Origin: Flavobacterium terrae
GTDB taxonomy: Bacteria; Bacteroidota; Bacteroidia; Flavobacteriales; Flavobacteriaceae
Reading direction: 5' to 3'
Length of the DNA: 64,000 bases
Assembly: GCF_900142035.1 (NCBI RefSeq)
Contig: NZ_FQZI01000001.1
Span: 682,001 to 746,000, forward strand
Of the stretch, positions 8,111 through 17,639 are shown piece after piece. Numbering within the stretch: position 1 is the first letter of the stretch; each line of letters starts with the position of its first letter. The notes under the pieces were generated by a model. It worked only from the letters and a program-made list of their open reading frames with translations. It ran no database searches and had not been told where the DNA came from. Made by a program: the position numbers and the translations under genes.

Positions 8111-8164
8111 AAATTCGAAGAGTGTATTAAATAGCCCTGATTAACTCACGAAATCTTATTTTTT

Positions 8165-8209
8165 TATAGGAGTTCGTTGAACACTGAGTGTTTAAGTGTA
8201 AATCCTATA
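8165..8209 (-). promoter_or_regulatory. Structured pbpC leader (nested inverted repeats)
   Basis: TATAGGA (8165-8171) pairs with TCCTATA (8203-8209). Inside them lie ACACT/AGTGT repeats, including the near-palindrome AACACTGAGTGTT. It sits 55-99 bases before the pbpC start, so it may fold in the mRNA leader. No function is known. Confidence 0.35.
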
Positions 8210-8230
8210 TAATTTTAATTATAAAGATTG

Positions 8231-8278
8231 CAACGAAAGCAGGAAATACCATGGCTGGTATTCCCTGAAGTTTCGCTA
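8231..8278 (-). terminator. Imperfect hairpin after the alpha-2-macroglobulin gene
   Basis: GGAAATACCA (8242-8251) faces TGGTATTCC (8256-8264), and the outer parts ACGAAAGCAGG and CCTGAAGTTTCGCT also pair partly. It starts 8 bases after the stop codon. There is no good T-run, so it could be a weak terminator, an mRNA-end stabiliser or a dispersed repeat. Confidence 0.45.
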
Positions 8279-8285
8279 CAAAACA

Positions 8286-11200
8286 TTATTTTACAACTTG
8301 AACCCATTGTCCTTTTGTTCTCGCAAGGAAAGTATTGTCGTACATAGCCTCACATTGTAAGCCTGGTAAATAATACGTTCCTAAGTAAGAAGCATTAAGC
8401 AAAATTCGGAAAGTTTTTGTTTCGCCAGAACCTAATGGGAAATAAAAATTAGTTCTATCGTCTCTGATGTCAATGTAGTCAGCAACATTATTAGTTGCGT
8501 CTCCAAAGTCAGTGAAACGCGTATTTACAATTTCAAAGCCTGATGGTAATATTTGTGAAAGTGCAATGTTTTGCACTCGTTCATTTTTAAGGTTTCTAAC
8601 AGTTACTTCGGCAATAAACTCTGTTCCTTGATTTATTTTAGAAACGTTTATTACTTGCCCTTTTCTGTTTTTGAAAACAATTTTAGCATTCACATCATTT
8701 TCAACAACCTGTTCATTCCCTACAGGTAAAATGCCTGAATTAAGAACACGAACATACAAAGTATTCTTCTTGTTGTTTGTAATAGTAACTCCGTTTACTC
8801 CTGATTGGACTACTAAGTTTCGTTCTAGTAATGATTTGTTTGTTTTTGCAGCAAATGTTTTTCCTGCATTGCTGAACTGAACATCAATCCCTTTTCCGCC
8901 ATTAAATTTTGCAAATTTTGACATTGCGTATAGACAGTATGATGTAGTTTGTGTACTCATCCATAGGTCTGAAGACATACTTTTGGCTAATTTATTAGCC
9001 ATGGTAAATGCTTTTTGTTTTTGGTCTAATAGGATTAGTGTTTCTAAAGTCATAGCTCTGTTTCTATCGCTAGAGCCATAATAATAGTAGCTGTATCTAG
9101 AGCTTTGCTCATCGATGTTCGTTTTTAGTAATAAAGACATTCCAGCTTGTTTTTGACCAGCTAATGCATATGTGGCAGCTAAACGTAATTTACTTTCGTT
9201 AGAAATACCTTTTGTTTCACGCAATCTATTCATTGAAGATAAATCTGGTGAGCCAGCAAGAGCTAATGTGTACAATCTGTATGATTGTGCTAAATCATTT
9301 CCATATTTAGCTTCAAATCGCCATTTTTTAGCTTCTTTTTGTTGGTATGAAATCCATTTAGATTTGAAATTAATTGGTAATAGATATCCTTTTTTCTCAG
9401 CTTCCATCATGAAATGTCCAGCATAAGAGGTTCCCCAGTCGTCTGCAGATCCATTACCTTGCCAATATGACAATCCGCCGCTTGCTAATTGGAATCCGCC
9501 TAATCTTTGAATACCTGCTCCAATATTTTGTTGGATTAAAGATTTACGATTTGCATCAATATCTGCTATATCATTTATAAATAATTGTGGGAACACTGAT
9601 GATGTGGTTTGTTCTACACAACCATGAGGATATTGAATTAGGTATTGAAGTCTTCCGTTAAGATTAATTGTAGGTATAGAAGAAATTTCTAGTCTTGCCT
9701 TATTACTATTGGCCACTCCAAATGGTTTCCAATTGATTTTTTTAGTGCTTCCAGGTTCTAAAACAATATCTGTATAAGTATTTGTTACTGGATTTGGATT
9801 AGTCATATCGATTTCAACATCATAAGATGACTTTTCGCTTCCTGAAGTAGCTACTACGGTTACTTTTCCAATGCCTGTTTTAGCACCAACTTCAAGATTG
9901 AAATAAGCCATTTTTTCGTCTGGCTTGTCAAAAGTTAAACTTTGACTAGCTTTTCCTAATACTTTTAATCCAGGGCTTGTTTTGATTTGTACCGATACAT
10001 TTTTAATATGATTTTCCATCGCAAAAACAGTCACAGGGATTGTCACTTTTTCCGAAGGAGATATTTTACGAGGTAACGACGCTAATGTCATTAAAGGACT
10101 ACGAACTGGAGTTGTTTTTTCTACACTTCCGTAAGCACTTGAAGATGCATTAGCTGCAACAACCATTGTTCTGACAGAACCTATATATTTAGGTAATTTT
10201 ATTTGGTGTGTTTTAGTATCACCTTTTTCTAATTTGAAAGGACCTAAATAGATAACTACTGGTTTAAATCGATTAGCTTTTTTAGCTTTTCCACCACCTA
10301 AATCTTGGTCACCACCAATACTAAATATTTGATTTACTTTTCCGCCATAAGCACCTATAACATCATCATAAATGTCCCAAGTTTTTACTCCAAGCGCTTC
10401 ACGAACATAAAAACTTTCCCAAGCATTTGGAGTTTTAAATCGCGTTAAGTCTAATAATCCGTCATCAACAACTGCAATGGTATACGTCATTGCTCTCCCT
10501 GATTTTTCAATCACTTTTACATTGACTGTTTGCTCAGGTTTTAGAACTTCTGGCATACTAAGTTGAGGTTCAAGAATAGTGCTTTTGTCAACTACTTCTA
10601 CAGGAACTACACCATACATACGTATAGGAGAGTCATTTTTAGTATTTGCATGAGGTTGTAGCAACGTAATGTTGAAGTATACATTTGGAGCCATTTCTCC
10701 TGTGATAGGAATTTCAACTTTTGTTTCTCCCTCTTTTGTTTTTGCCCAAATAGTCTCTACTACTTTTGCTCCATTTTCTATTGAAATTAATGCTCTACCG
10801 CCTTCACTTGATGGAAAAGAGATTTGAGCTTTTTCACCTACTGCATATTCTTTTTTGTCTGTAGAAAAAACTAACATGTTTGCTGTTGAAGCATCTGTGT
10901 TTCTTGTTTTTCCAGACCATGCTGGCCAATCAATATTTACAGTCTGCGCAGTTGCATGACCATTGTTAGGATCAATTACACGAATTAAATAACGACCCCA
11001 TTCTTCGTCGCGCAAGGTAAAAGAGAAGCTTCCTTTTCCTTGAGCATCTGTGTTGATGATGAATGTTTTGTAGGATGTTGTTGCATTAGATGAGTTGTAG
11101 TTTGATAAGTTGTCATTTGATGCATCCCACCACCAGCGCCACTCTACTTTGTACACTTTAACTTCTAAGTTTCTTACGGGTTTAGGGCGACCATTTTCAT

Positions 11201-14006
11201 CTACAGTAACTACTTCAAAGCGATTGTTAGCTCTTGTTTCTAACATTTCGTATTTGGTTAATGCGGGAAGTTTTAATCCAACATAAGTTTTGTATGGAGA
11301 ATATGTTGTCGAGATTACGTCGGCACTAAAATCACCGCCTTCTTCATAGACTTTCGTCATGAATGCTGCTCTTAGCATTCCTGGAGCTTGACCAGAAAGC
11401 TTTGGATCTATCTTTACAGAAGCTTTTCCGTTTTCGTCTACTTTACCAGAGAAAACGTTTATTTCTTCAGTGCTAAATTGTCTTACTAAGTCATCAAAAA
11501 CATATTTGTCATATCCTTTAAACGTTGTTGTTTGTTGAGAGAACTTAGCTTGCATTTCTGCTCTTAAATTTTTTGCAACAGCTCCGTGTAGCCAATTTAC
11601 TTGTAATGAACTTGTATTTGGTTGTGAAGCAGAAAGCATAGTGCGCTGAAAAGTATTTTTAATTTTCAGGCGGTTTGGTTTTATAGTTTCAATTTTGATG
11701 CTTTTGTAGAATTTTGCACCACCCACACTAACCATAGCTTCCCAATTTCCTGTTGGATCGTCTTGATTAGTTGGTACTGTAAAACTATAATGATTGAGCT
11801 CGTTTGATTTTTGAACTGTTTGATAAACTACTTTTCCGTTAGGATCGGCCAATCTAAATTTTATAGGATGCGAGGCAGGGATTTTATTTGCTGCGTCATT
11901 AAGTATGAAAGAAAGGTATAGGTTGTCTCCTGGTCTCCAAACGCCTCTTTCTCCATAAATATAACCTTTTAGTCCTTTTTGAAGAGTTTCTCCCGAAACA
12001 TCAAAGTTGCTAAGGGATAATGAGTTTCCGTCATCCAGTTTTACGTATGTTGATTGATCACCTTGACTCACAATAGCAAAGTAAGCGAATTTATTTAATT
12101 GGAATTTTGCAAGACCATTACTGTCTGTTGCTTGTGTTTCTAGCTTTTGTTGTTGATAGCTATACAATTCAACTTTTGCATTCGAAACAGGTTCGGTAGT
12201 CACAATATTTGTAACAGCAAATACATACGATTTGTTTTCTCCTCTTTTTGCAATAACCCCTAAATCTGAAGCAAGGATGTTAGTAGCAATTTTTGCGTTA
12301 TAGAAATAAGATGATGAACAAGGGTCTTGACTCTCTCTCCATTCGTAATCATCATAGTAGTAATCATCATAATTATCATTACTATAGTTTACATCGTTTT
12401 CATCTATTTCTTCTTCCTCACTTTCTTCTTCAGTATTAGAGGAATCACATTTATATAAAGAATACTTCTTTTTATATGAAAACTCTACCCTATATATAGC
12501 TCCTGGATCAGGAGTTATAATTTTTGAAAGGTCTAATGCAAATGTATTCCACTCACTAAACTTAATGAGTTTGTTTTCTTTTAAGTTAATGGTTGTTTTA
12601 GCGACTGGTTGTGCAACCTTTTTGAGGTTTTGCGCGCCGTTCAATTCGTTGTATTGTAAAAATTGAAGAATGTTGTTTTTGTAAATTTTATACACTTTAA
12701 CATCAACAGCACCTAAATTTACAGTTTGAAAATTAAGTTTTAAATTATTTGAGCTAGGAAGTATGGTTCCGTTTTTTGTAAACTTGATGCTAGGTTTAAT
12801 TTGATCGAATGAAAAGGTTGTTTTGTGATCCTTTTGCATTTTATTTCCATATTCGCTTTCTATTCCTTGGAAGATTTCTACTAAAACTTCTCCAGCGATT
12901 GTTTGTACTGGTGTTTCATCTTCTTCAGGTTCAACATATTCAACAGCTAATGGTTCAGGTTCAGTTTCCACTATAGCTGCTGCACTATCAACTGCTTCGG
13001 ATGCCGCTACTGCCAAAGCCGCAGTGTCTACAACCATAGTTGCTTCAGCGGGTTCTGCCGCAGCAATAGGTTCTTCTTCAACAGGAGTTACTTCGGTAAC
13101 CTCTTCTACAGTTGGTGCTAGAGTGCTGTCAAAATATACTTTAAGTAAATTTCCTTGCGTAGAAAACTTTAGATTGTCTGTGTTTTGAATGCTTATAAGA
13201 CCCTTAAAGTCTTGACCTTTTTGTAATGGTTCAGAGAAGTTAATTAACAAGGTTTTGTTTTCCTCATCTTCTTTGTACACCTTTACGGCTTTGAAGTCGT
13301 TTTTTGCTGTAACATTATATTCTATTTTACCTTCTTGTTCGATATCGTAATCGCTGCCATCATAATTGATTTCAACAATACTTTCTTCATCAAAACGTTG
13401 AATACTGTCTATTATAAATTTGAATTCAGTTCCAGAGGTAGTGCTTTTTATGAATTTGATTTTTAAATCATTTCCTTTTTGTTCTGCAGAAATTAATTTT
13501 TGAGCAGTTTCAAAATCAATGATATCTGCAGTTTTTAAAGTTCCGTTTAAGTATTGATATTCTTTACTGTAAGATTGTATGTCATCTGTATTAACAGTGA
13601 AATCTTGTTTTAAAGTTTTAACAGTGAATTTGAATTCAGATAGCTCTTCTTTAACTTCTATTATATCTTTAAGTTTTAATGTAACCTGATATTCGGTGTT
13701 AGGGTCTAATTTTTTTTCAGGAACAAACGCAATTGTATTGCTAGATAAAGCGATAACTTTTCCATCTACACTTGGTGAAATGTCGAAAAGATCTGAATCT
13801 AATACTTGATTTGTTTTCCATTCTTTTTTATCAAAAGCAAAGACGACCCTAATGTCTGACTGTGCCGAGACCAGTCCTCCGGTGAAATTGGTAATGATAC
13901 CTTTAAACAATGAAAAATCAGAATTGAAATCGGCGGCTGATTTTCTTCCGCAAGCTTGAAAAATAAGGAATGTTAGCACTAAGCAAACAAGATTTTTCAT
14001 TTTCAT
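8286..14006 (-). CDS. Bacterial alpha-2-macroglobulin lipoprotein with thioester
   Basis: A 1906-residue envelope lipoprotein. A short signal peptide ends in the lipobox FQAC near residue 19. Repeated beta-sandwich (MG) domains fill most of the chain. The alpha-toroid in the last third carries the thioester motif GCVEQ (Cys about 1463, bases 9609-9623), so it should covalently trap attacking proteases. Two acidic low-complexity stretches, near residues 297-367 (Glu/Ala/Val) and 520-555 (Glu/Asp/Tyr/Asn), look like surface or bait-like inserts. It precedes pbpC in the same direction, as yfhM does in E. coli, implying a joint role in guarding the periplasm after wall breach. The start at 14006 gives MKMKN; Met3 is an equally good start. 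Confidence 0.93.
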   Translation of the reverse strand: MKMKNLVCLVLTFLIFQACGRKSAADFNSDFSLFKGIITNFTGGLVSAQSDIRVVFAFDKKEWKTNQVLDSDLFDISPSVDGKVIALSSNTIAFVPEKKLDPNTEYQVTLKLKDIIEVKEELSEFKFTVKTLKQDFTVNTDDIQSYSKEYQYLNGTLKTADIIDFETAQKLISAEQKGNDLKIKFIKSTTSGTEFKFIIDSIQRFDEESIVEINYDGSDYDIEQEGKIEYNVTAKNDFKAVKVYKEDEENKTLLINFSEPLQKGQDFKGLISIQNTDNLKFSTQGNLLKVYFDSTLAPTVEEVTEVTPVEEEPIAAAEPAEATMVVDTAALAVAASEAVDSAAAIVETEPEPLAVEYVEPEEDETPVQTIAGEVLVEIFQGIESEYGNKMQKDHKTTFSFDQIKPSIKFTKNGTILPSSNNLKLNFQTVNLGAVDVKVYKIYKNNILQFLQYNELNGAQNLKKVAQPVAKTTINLKENKLIKFSEWNTFALDLSKIITPDPGAIYRVEFSYKKKYSLYKCDSSNTEEESEEEEIDENDVNYSNDNYDDYYYDDYEWRESQDPCSSSYFYNAKIATNILASDLGVIAKRGENKSYVFAVTNIVTTEPVSNAKVELYSYQQQKLETQATDSNGLAKFQLNKFAYFAIVSQGDQSTYVKLDDGNSLSLSNFDVSGETLQKGLKGYIYGERGVWRPGDNLYLSFILNDAANKIPASHPIKFRLADPNGKVVYQTVQKSNELNHYSFTVPTNQDDPTGNWEAMVSVGGAKFYKSIKIETIKPNRLKIKNTFQRTMLSASQPNTSSLQVNWLHGAVAKNLRAEMQAKFSQQTTTFKGYDKYVFDDLVRQFSTEEINVFSGKVDENGKASVKIDPKLSGQAPGMLRAAFMTKVYEEGGDFSADVISTTYSPYKTYVGLKLPALTKYEMLETRANNRFEVVTVDENGRPKPVRNLEVKVYKVEWRWWWDASNDNLSNYNSSNATTSYKTFIINTDAQGKGSFSFTLRDEEWGRYLIRVIDPNNGHATAQTVNIDWPAWSGKTRNTDASTANMLVFSTDKKEYAVGEKAQISFPSSEGGRALISIENGAKVVETIWAKTKEGETKVEIPITGEMAPNVYFNITLLQPHANTKNDSPIRMYGVVPVEVVDKSTILEPQLSMPEVLKPEQTVNVKVIEKSGRAMTYTIAVVDDGLLDLTRFKTPNAWESFYVREALGVKTWDIYDDVIGAYGGKVNQIFSIGGDQDLGGGKAKKANRFKPVVIYLGPFKLEKGDTKTHQIKLPKYIGSVRTMVVAANASSSAYGSVEKTTPVRSPLMTLASLPRKISPSEKVTIPVTVFAMENHIKNVSVQIKTSPGLKVLGKASQSLTFDKPDEKMAYFNLEVGAKTGIGKVTVVATSGSEKSSYDVEIDMTNPNPVTNTYTDIVLEPGSTKKINWKPFGVANSNKARLEISSIPTINLNGRLQYLIQYPHGCVEQTTSSVFPQLFINDIADIDANRKSLIQQNIGAGIQRLGGFQLASGGLSYWQGNGSADDWGTSYAGHFMMEAEKKGYLLPINFKSKWISYQQKEAKKWRFEAKYGNDLAQSYRLYTLALAGSPDLSSMNRLRETKGISNESKLRLAATYALAGQKQAGMSLLLKTNIDEQSSRYSYYYYGSSDRNRAMTLETLILLDQKQKAFTMANKLAKSMSSDLWMSTQTTSYCLYAMSKFAKFNGGKGIDVQFSNAGKTFAAKTNKSLLERNLVVQSGVNGVTITNNKKNTLYVRVLNSGILPVGNEQVVENDVNAKIVFKNRKGQVINVSKINQGTEFIAEVTVRNLKNERVQNIALSQILPSGFEIVNTRFTDFGDATNNVADYIDIRDDRTNFYFPLGSGETKTFRILLNASYLGTYYLPGLQCEAMYDNTFLARTKGQWVQVVK

Positions 14007-14251
14007 TTTTAGAAAAAATTAGAGGTGAAAGAATGGTTAAATATTTGTAAAAATCACATCAATAATTGAGCCAAATTTTAATAAATATTTTGCTGTTAAA
14101 TCTTGAAATTGTAATATCTATCAAATGTATAATCTTTTTGTTGACGTATAAGATTTTGTTTGTTAATTTTTACAAAATCACAAAAGTTATTTAGAAAGAA
14201 TAAAAATAACTGCTTAAGTGAGTATTTTTTTGGTTTAATTGTCAAATTTAA
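14007..14251. other. Divergent intergenic region, A2M / nuoA
   Basis: An AT-rich gap between the leftward A2M gene and the rightward nuo operon. Apart from the nuo promoter at its right edge I see no gene, strong hairpin or repeat. A 73-codon frame on the minus strand here overlaps the nuo promoter and has no coding features. Confidence 0.6.
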
Positions 14252-14281
14252 TTGCGATTTAATTCCAGCCACGTATCTTTG
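14252..14281 (+). promoter_or_regulatory. Predicted nuo operon promoter
   Basis: TTG (14252-14254), exactly 19 bases, then TATCTTTG (14274-14281) closely matches the Bacteroidetes consensus. Transcription would begin near 14288, which places the in-frame GTG at 14285 outside the transcript and favours ATG 14303 for nuoA. Confidence 0.7.
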
Positions 14282-14302
14282 TAAGTGATAAATTTTATAA
14301 TA

Positions 14303-14668
14303 ATGCAAACAAATCAATTTGATTATTTACCTATTTTAATGCAAATGGGGTTGGCTGTAGGATTTGTGGTTATGACCATAATTATATCAGGAATGCTTGG
14401 TCCAAAGAGAAATTCGCAATCAAAAGATAAAAATTTCGAGTGTGGAATTGAGTCAGTTGGAAACGCACGTATTCCTTTTTCGGTTAAGTATTTCTTAGTG
14501 GCAATTTTATTTGTGCTTTTTGATGTTGAGGTTATTTTCTTATATCCTTGGGCGGTAAATTTTAAAGATTTGGGAATGGAAGGAATGATTAAAATGGTGA
14601 TTTTTATGTCGCTTTTATTAGTTGGTTTCTTTTATATTATCAAGAAAAAAGCCCTTGAGTGGGAATAA
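14303..14668 (+). CDS. nuoA: NADH-quinone oxidoreductase subunit A
   Basis: A 121-residue membrane subunit with three hydrophobic helices and the conserved acidic loop motif FECGIES between helices 1 and 2 and FDVEVIFLYPWA in helix 2. It is part of the proton-pumping membrane arm near the quinone site of complex I. An upstream in-frame GTG at 14285 would add six residues, but the promoter position and the ATG at 14303 support the shorter form. It is the first gene of the operon. A 95-base gap with decayed repeats separates it from nuoB. Confidence 0.95.
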   Translation: MQTNQFDYLPILMQMGLAVGFVVMTIIISGMLGPKRNSQSKDKNFECGIESVGNARIPFSVKYFLVAILFVLFDVEVIFLYPWAVNFKDLGMEGMIKMVIFMSLLLVGFFYIIKKKALEWE

Positions 14669-14763
14669 ATAGATTTCAGAATTTAGATATCAGATTTTAA
14701 ATTGAAGAATGTTTTGAAATTCGTTAGTTTAAAATCTACAATCAAAAATCTACAATCAAAATT
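14669..14763 (+). repeat. nuoA-nuoB gap with short direct repeats
   Basis: Contains diverged AGATTTC/AGATTTTA units and two adjacent AAAATCTACAATCA copies just before the nuoB start. This is the longest gap within the nuo operon. No gene or terminator is seen. Confidence 0.6.
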
Positions 14764-15312
14764 ATGAGTGATTCAAAAGTAAATATGGTGGAAGCTCCCG
14801 AAGGATTATCTGGAGAAGGGTTTTTCGCAACAAAATTAAGTGATGTAGTTGGTTTAGCTAGAGCTAATTCGATGTGGCCATTGCCTTTTGCAACTTCATG
14901 TTGTGGAATTGAGTTTATGGCAACAATGGCATCACACTATGATTTGGCACGTTTTGGTTCAGAGCGTGTAAGTTTTTCGCCAAGACAAGCTGATATGTTG
15001 ATGGTTATGGGAACTATTTCTAAAAAAATGGCACCTATTTTACGTCAAGTATATGAGCAAATGTCTGAGCCTAGATGGGTTATATCTGTTGGGGCTTGTG
15101 CGTGTTCTGGTGGTATATTTGATACATATTCTGTTTTGCAAGGAATTGATAAAGTGATTCCTGTAGATGTTTATGTTCCAGGATGTCCCCCAAGACCAGA
15201 ACAAATCGTTGATGGTGTAATGCGTTTGCAAGAATTGGTAAAATCAGAATCGGTTCGTCGTCGTAGCTCACCAGAATACCAAGAACTATTAGCATCTTAT
15301 AATATCAAATAA
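14764..15312 (+). CDS. nuoB: NADH-quinone oxidoreductase subunit B
   Basis: A 182-residue peripheral subunit that holds cluster N2, the last Fe-S centre before quinone. The ligands are visible in FATSCCGIEF (adjacent Cys pair), in VGACACSGGIF and in VYVPGCPPRPE. The length matches the family. It lies in the nuo operon 4 bases before nuoC. Confidence 0.97.
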   Translation: MSDSKVNMVEAPEGLSGEGFFATKLSDVVGLARANSMWPLPFATSCCGIEFMATMASHYDLARFGSERVSFSPRQADMLMVMGTISKKMAPILRQVYEQMSEPRWVISVGACACSGGIFDTYSVLQGIDKVIPVDVYVPGCPPRPEQIVDGVMRLQELVKSESVRRRSSPEYQELLASYNIK

Positions 15313-15316
15313 GAAC

Positions 15317-15838
15317 ATGGCTTTAGAAAATACTCAAATTCAAGATAAATTATCAGAAACATTTGGAGAAAGCGTGATGCATTTTCGTCAGGAAGGCGAT
15401 ATGTTTACCTTTGATGTTGCTGCTGATAAGATTACTTCGGTAATTTTATTTTTAAAAAATGACGAGACACTTAATTTTCATTTCTTAACAGACCTTTGTG
15501 GTATTCATTATCCAGATAGTGATGTTAATGAGCAGTTTGCTGTGGTTTATCACTTGCATAATTGGATAGAAAATAAACGTATTCGAATCAAGTCTTTTTT
15601 AAGTGGAGAAAATCCAGAAATTAAAACAATTTCAAATATTTTCTTGTCTGCTAATTGGATGGAGCGTGAAACGTATGATTTTTACGGAATCAACTTTGCT
15701 GGACACCCACAACTAAAAAGAATCCTGAATATGGACGAAATGGTTTCGTTTCCTATGAGAAAAGAATTTCCAATGGAAGATTCAGGTAGAACAGATAAAG
15801 ACGACAGATTTTTTGGAAGAACTCCATCTAACTGTTAA
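15317..15838 (+). CDS. nuoC: NADH-quinone oxidoreductase subunit C
   Basis: A 173-residue 30-kDa-type subunit. The family signature is the segment around SANWMERETYDFYGINFAGHP, followed by the conserved RRILN-like and DGRTDKDD-like tail (here SGRTDKDDRFF). It is structural in the hydrophilic arm. Unlike in E. coli, C and D are separate genes here. Confidence 0.96.
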   Translation: MALENTQIQDKLSETFGESVMHFRQEGDMFTFDVAADKITSVILFLKNDETLNFHFLTDLCGIHYPDSDVNEQFAVVYHLHNWIENKRIRIKSFLSGENPEIKTISNIFLSANWMERETYDFYGINFAGHPQLKRILNMDEMVSFPMRKEFPMEDSGRTDKDDRFFGRTPSNC

Positions 15839-15860
15839 CCTATAATTTTTCAGATTAAAA

Positions 15861-17096
15861 ATGTCAGAACTATTATTAACACCAGAGCATCGCTACGCTA
15901 AAGTCATCAACGAAAGACGTAATGAAGACGGAAGTGAACTTTCAATCCTAAATTTAGGACCAACACATCCCGCAACTCATGGAATTTTTCAAAATATCCT
16001 TTTAATGGATGGTGAGCGTATTCTTGATGCAGAGCCTACAATTGGTTATATTCACAGAGCTTTTGAAAAAATTGCCGAGAATAGACCTTTTTATCAAATT
16101 ACTCCACTTACAGATCGTATGAACTATTGTTCGTCACCAATCAATAATATGGCTTGGTGGATGACAGTAGAGAAACTTTTAAATATCGAAGTGCCCAAAC
16201 GTGCTCAGTATTTAAGAGTTATTGTTATGGAGTTGGCTCGTATTGCAGACCACATTATTTGTAACTCAATTTTAGGAGTAGATACTGGTGCTTATACTGG
16301 TTTCTTATATGTATTCCAGTTCCGTGAAAAAATTTACGAAATCTATGAAGAAATTTGTGGAGCTCGTTTAACTACAAACATGGGAAGAATAGGTGGTTTT
16401 GAAAGAGAATGGTCTGAAGAAGCTTTTAGAAAACTAAATGTTTTTCTTGAAGAATTTCCGCCAGTTTGGAAAGAGTTTGAAAACCTTTTTGAAAGAAATA
16501 GAATTTTTATTGATAGAACTGTAAATGTAGGTCCAATCACTGCAGAAAAAGCAATGCAATATGGTTTTACAGGACCAAATTTACGTGCAGCTGGGATTGA
16601 TTATGACGTTCGTGTGGCACAGCCATATTCTTCGTATGAAGATTTTGACTTTATAGTTCCAGTTGGAAAATCAGGTGATACTTACGATCGTTTTTGTGTT
16701 CGTAATGCTGAGGTTTGGGAGAGTTTAAGTATAATCCGTCAAGCTTTAGAGAAATTACCTGAAGGACCTTATCATGCAGATGTTCCAGATTATTATCTTC
16801 CTCCAAAAGAAGATGTATACAACAACATGGAATCGTTAATCTACCACTTTAAAATTGTAATGGGAGAAGTTCCTGTACCAGTGGCAGAAATTTATCATCC
16901 TGTTGAAGGAGGAAATGGAGAATTAGGTTTTTACTTAATTACTGATGGAAGTAGAACGCCTTACAGATTGCATTTCCGTCGTCCATGCTTTATTTACTAT
17001 CAAGCATATCCAGAAATGATTAAAGGAGCATTGTTATCAGATGCTATCGTAATATTATCAAGTCTTAATGTAATTGCTGGCGAATTAGACGCTTAA
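15861..17096 (+). CDS. nuoD: NADH-quinone oxidoreductase subunit D
   Basis: A 411-residue 49-kDa-type subunit, related to the large subunit of NiFe hydrogenases, that forms the quinone pocket with NuoB. LGPTHPATHG near residue 32 carries the conserved quinone-site His, and GRIGGFEREW, RFCVRNAEVWESL and GELGFYLITDGSRTPYRLH are typical. The hydrogenase Ni-binding Cys pairs are absent, as expected. Confidence 0.97.
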   Translation: MSELLLTPEHRYAKVINERRNEDGSELSILNLGPTHPATHGIFQNILLMDGERILDAEPTIGYIHRAFEKIAENRPFYQITPLTDRMNYCSSPINNMAWWMTVEKLLNIEVPKRAQYLRVIVMELARIADHIICNSILGVDTGAYTGFLYVFQFREKIYEIYEEICGARLTTNMGRIGGFEREWSEEAFRKLNVFLEEFPPVWKEFENLFERNRIFIDRTVNVGPITAEKAMQYGFTGPNLRAAGIDYDVRVAQPYSSYEDFDFIVPVGKSGDTYDRFCVRNAEVWESLSIIRQALEKLPEGPYHADVPDYYLPPKEDVYNNMESLIYHFKIVMGEVPVPVAEIYHPVEGGNGELGFYLITDGSRTPYRLHFRRPCFIYYQAYPEMIKGALLSDAIVILSSLNVIAGELDA

Positions 17097-17101
17097 TAAT
17101 T

Positions 17102-17635
17102 ATGGGAGAAATATCGAATATAAAACAAAACATAAATATTTCGGAAGCATTAATGGCTCGTATCAATGAGTTGATTAGTCATTATCCGGAAGATAAAAGA
17201 AAATCGGCACTACTTCCTGTATTACACGAAGTGCAAGATGCTCACGATAACTGGTTGAGTATTGAATTACAAGATAAAGTTGCCGAAATTTTACATATTA
17301 AACCAGTTGAGGTTTACGAAGTAGTTTCTTTTTACACGATGTTCAACAGAAGACCTATTGGAAAATACATGTTCGAATTTTGTCAGACATCATGTTGTGT
17401 GACTCGTGGTGTAGAAAATCTTATGGATTATGCATGTGAGAAATTAGGTGTAGGAATTGGTGAAACTACAGCAGACGGTATGTTTGAAATACGTGGTGTA
17501 GAATGTTTAGGAGCTTGTGGATATGCACCAATGTTACAACTAGGTGATTTTTACCACGAAAACCTTTCTAAAGAAAAGTTCGATCAATTAGTTGAAGATT
17601 GTAAAGCTGGAAAAATAACTTTACACGATAAATAA
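17102..17635 (+). CDS. nuoE: NADH-quinone oxidoreductase subunit E
   Basis: A 177-residue thioredoxin-fold subunit that holds the 2Fe-2S cluster N1a. Ligands are CQTSC (about residues 99-103) and, later, ECLGACG. It pairs with NuoF in the NADH dehydrogenase module. It starts 5 bases after nuoD and ends 4 bases before nuoF, indicating tight co-translation. Confidence 0.97.
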   Translation: MGEISNIKQNINISEALMARINELISHYPEDKRKSALLPVLHEVQDAHDNWLSIELQDKVAEILHIKPVEVYEVVSFYTMFNRRPIGKYMFEFCQTSCCVTRGVENLMDYACEKLGVGIGETTADGMFEIRGVECLGACGYAPMLQLGDFYHENLSKEKFDQLVEDCKAGKITLHDK

Positions 17636-17639
17636 TACC

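Noticed and set aside
14285..14302. GTG start that would extend NuoA by six residues
   Set aside because: The predicted transcription start (about 14288) lies after it, and ATG 14303 gives a normal NuoA N-terminus.
14096..14317. 73-codon minus-strand frame before nuoA
   Set aside because: It overlaps the nuo promoter and start, is rich in Tyr/Lys/Asn as expected from AT-rich noise, and has no neighbour on its strand.
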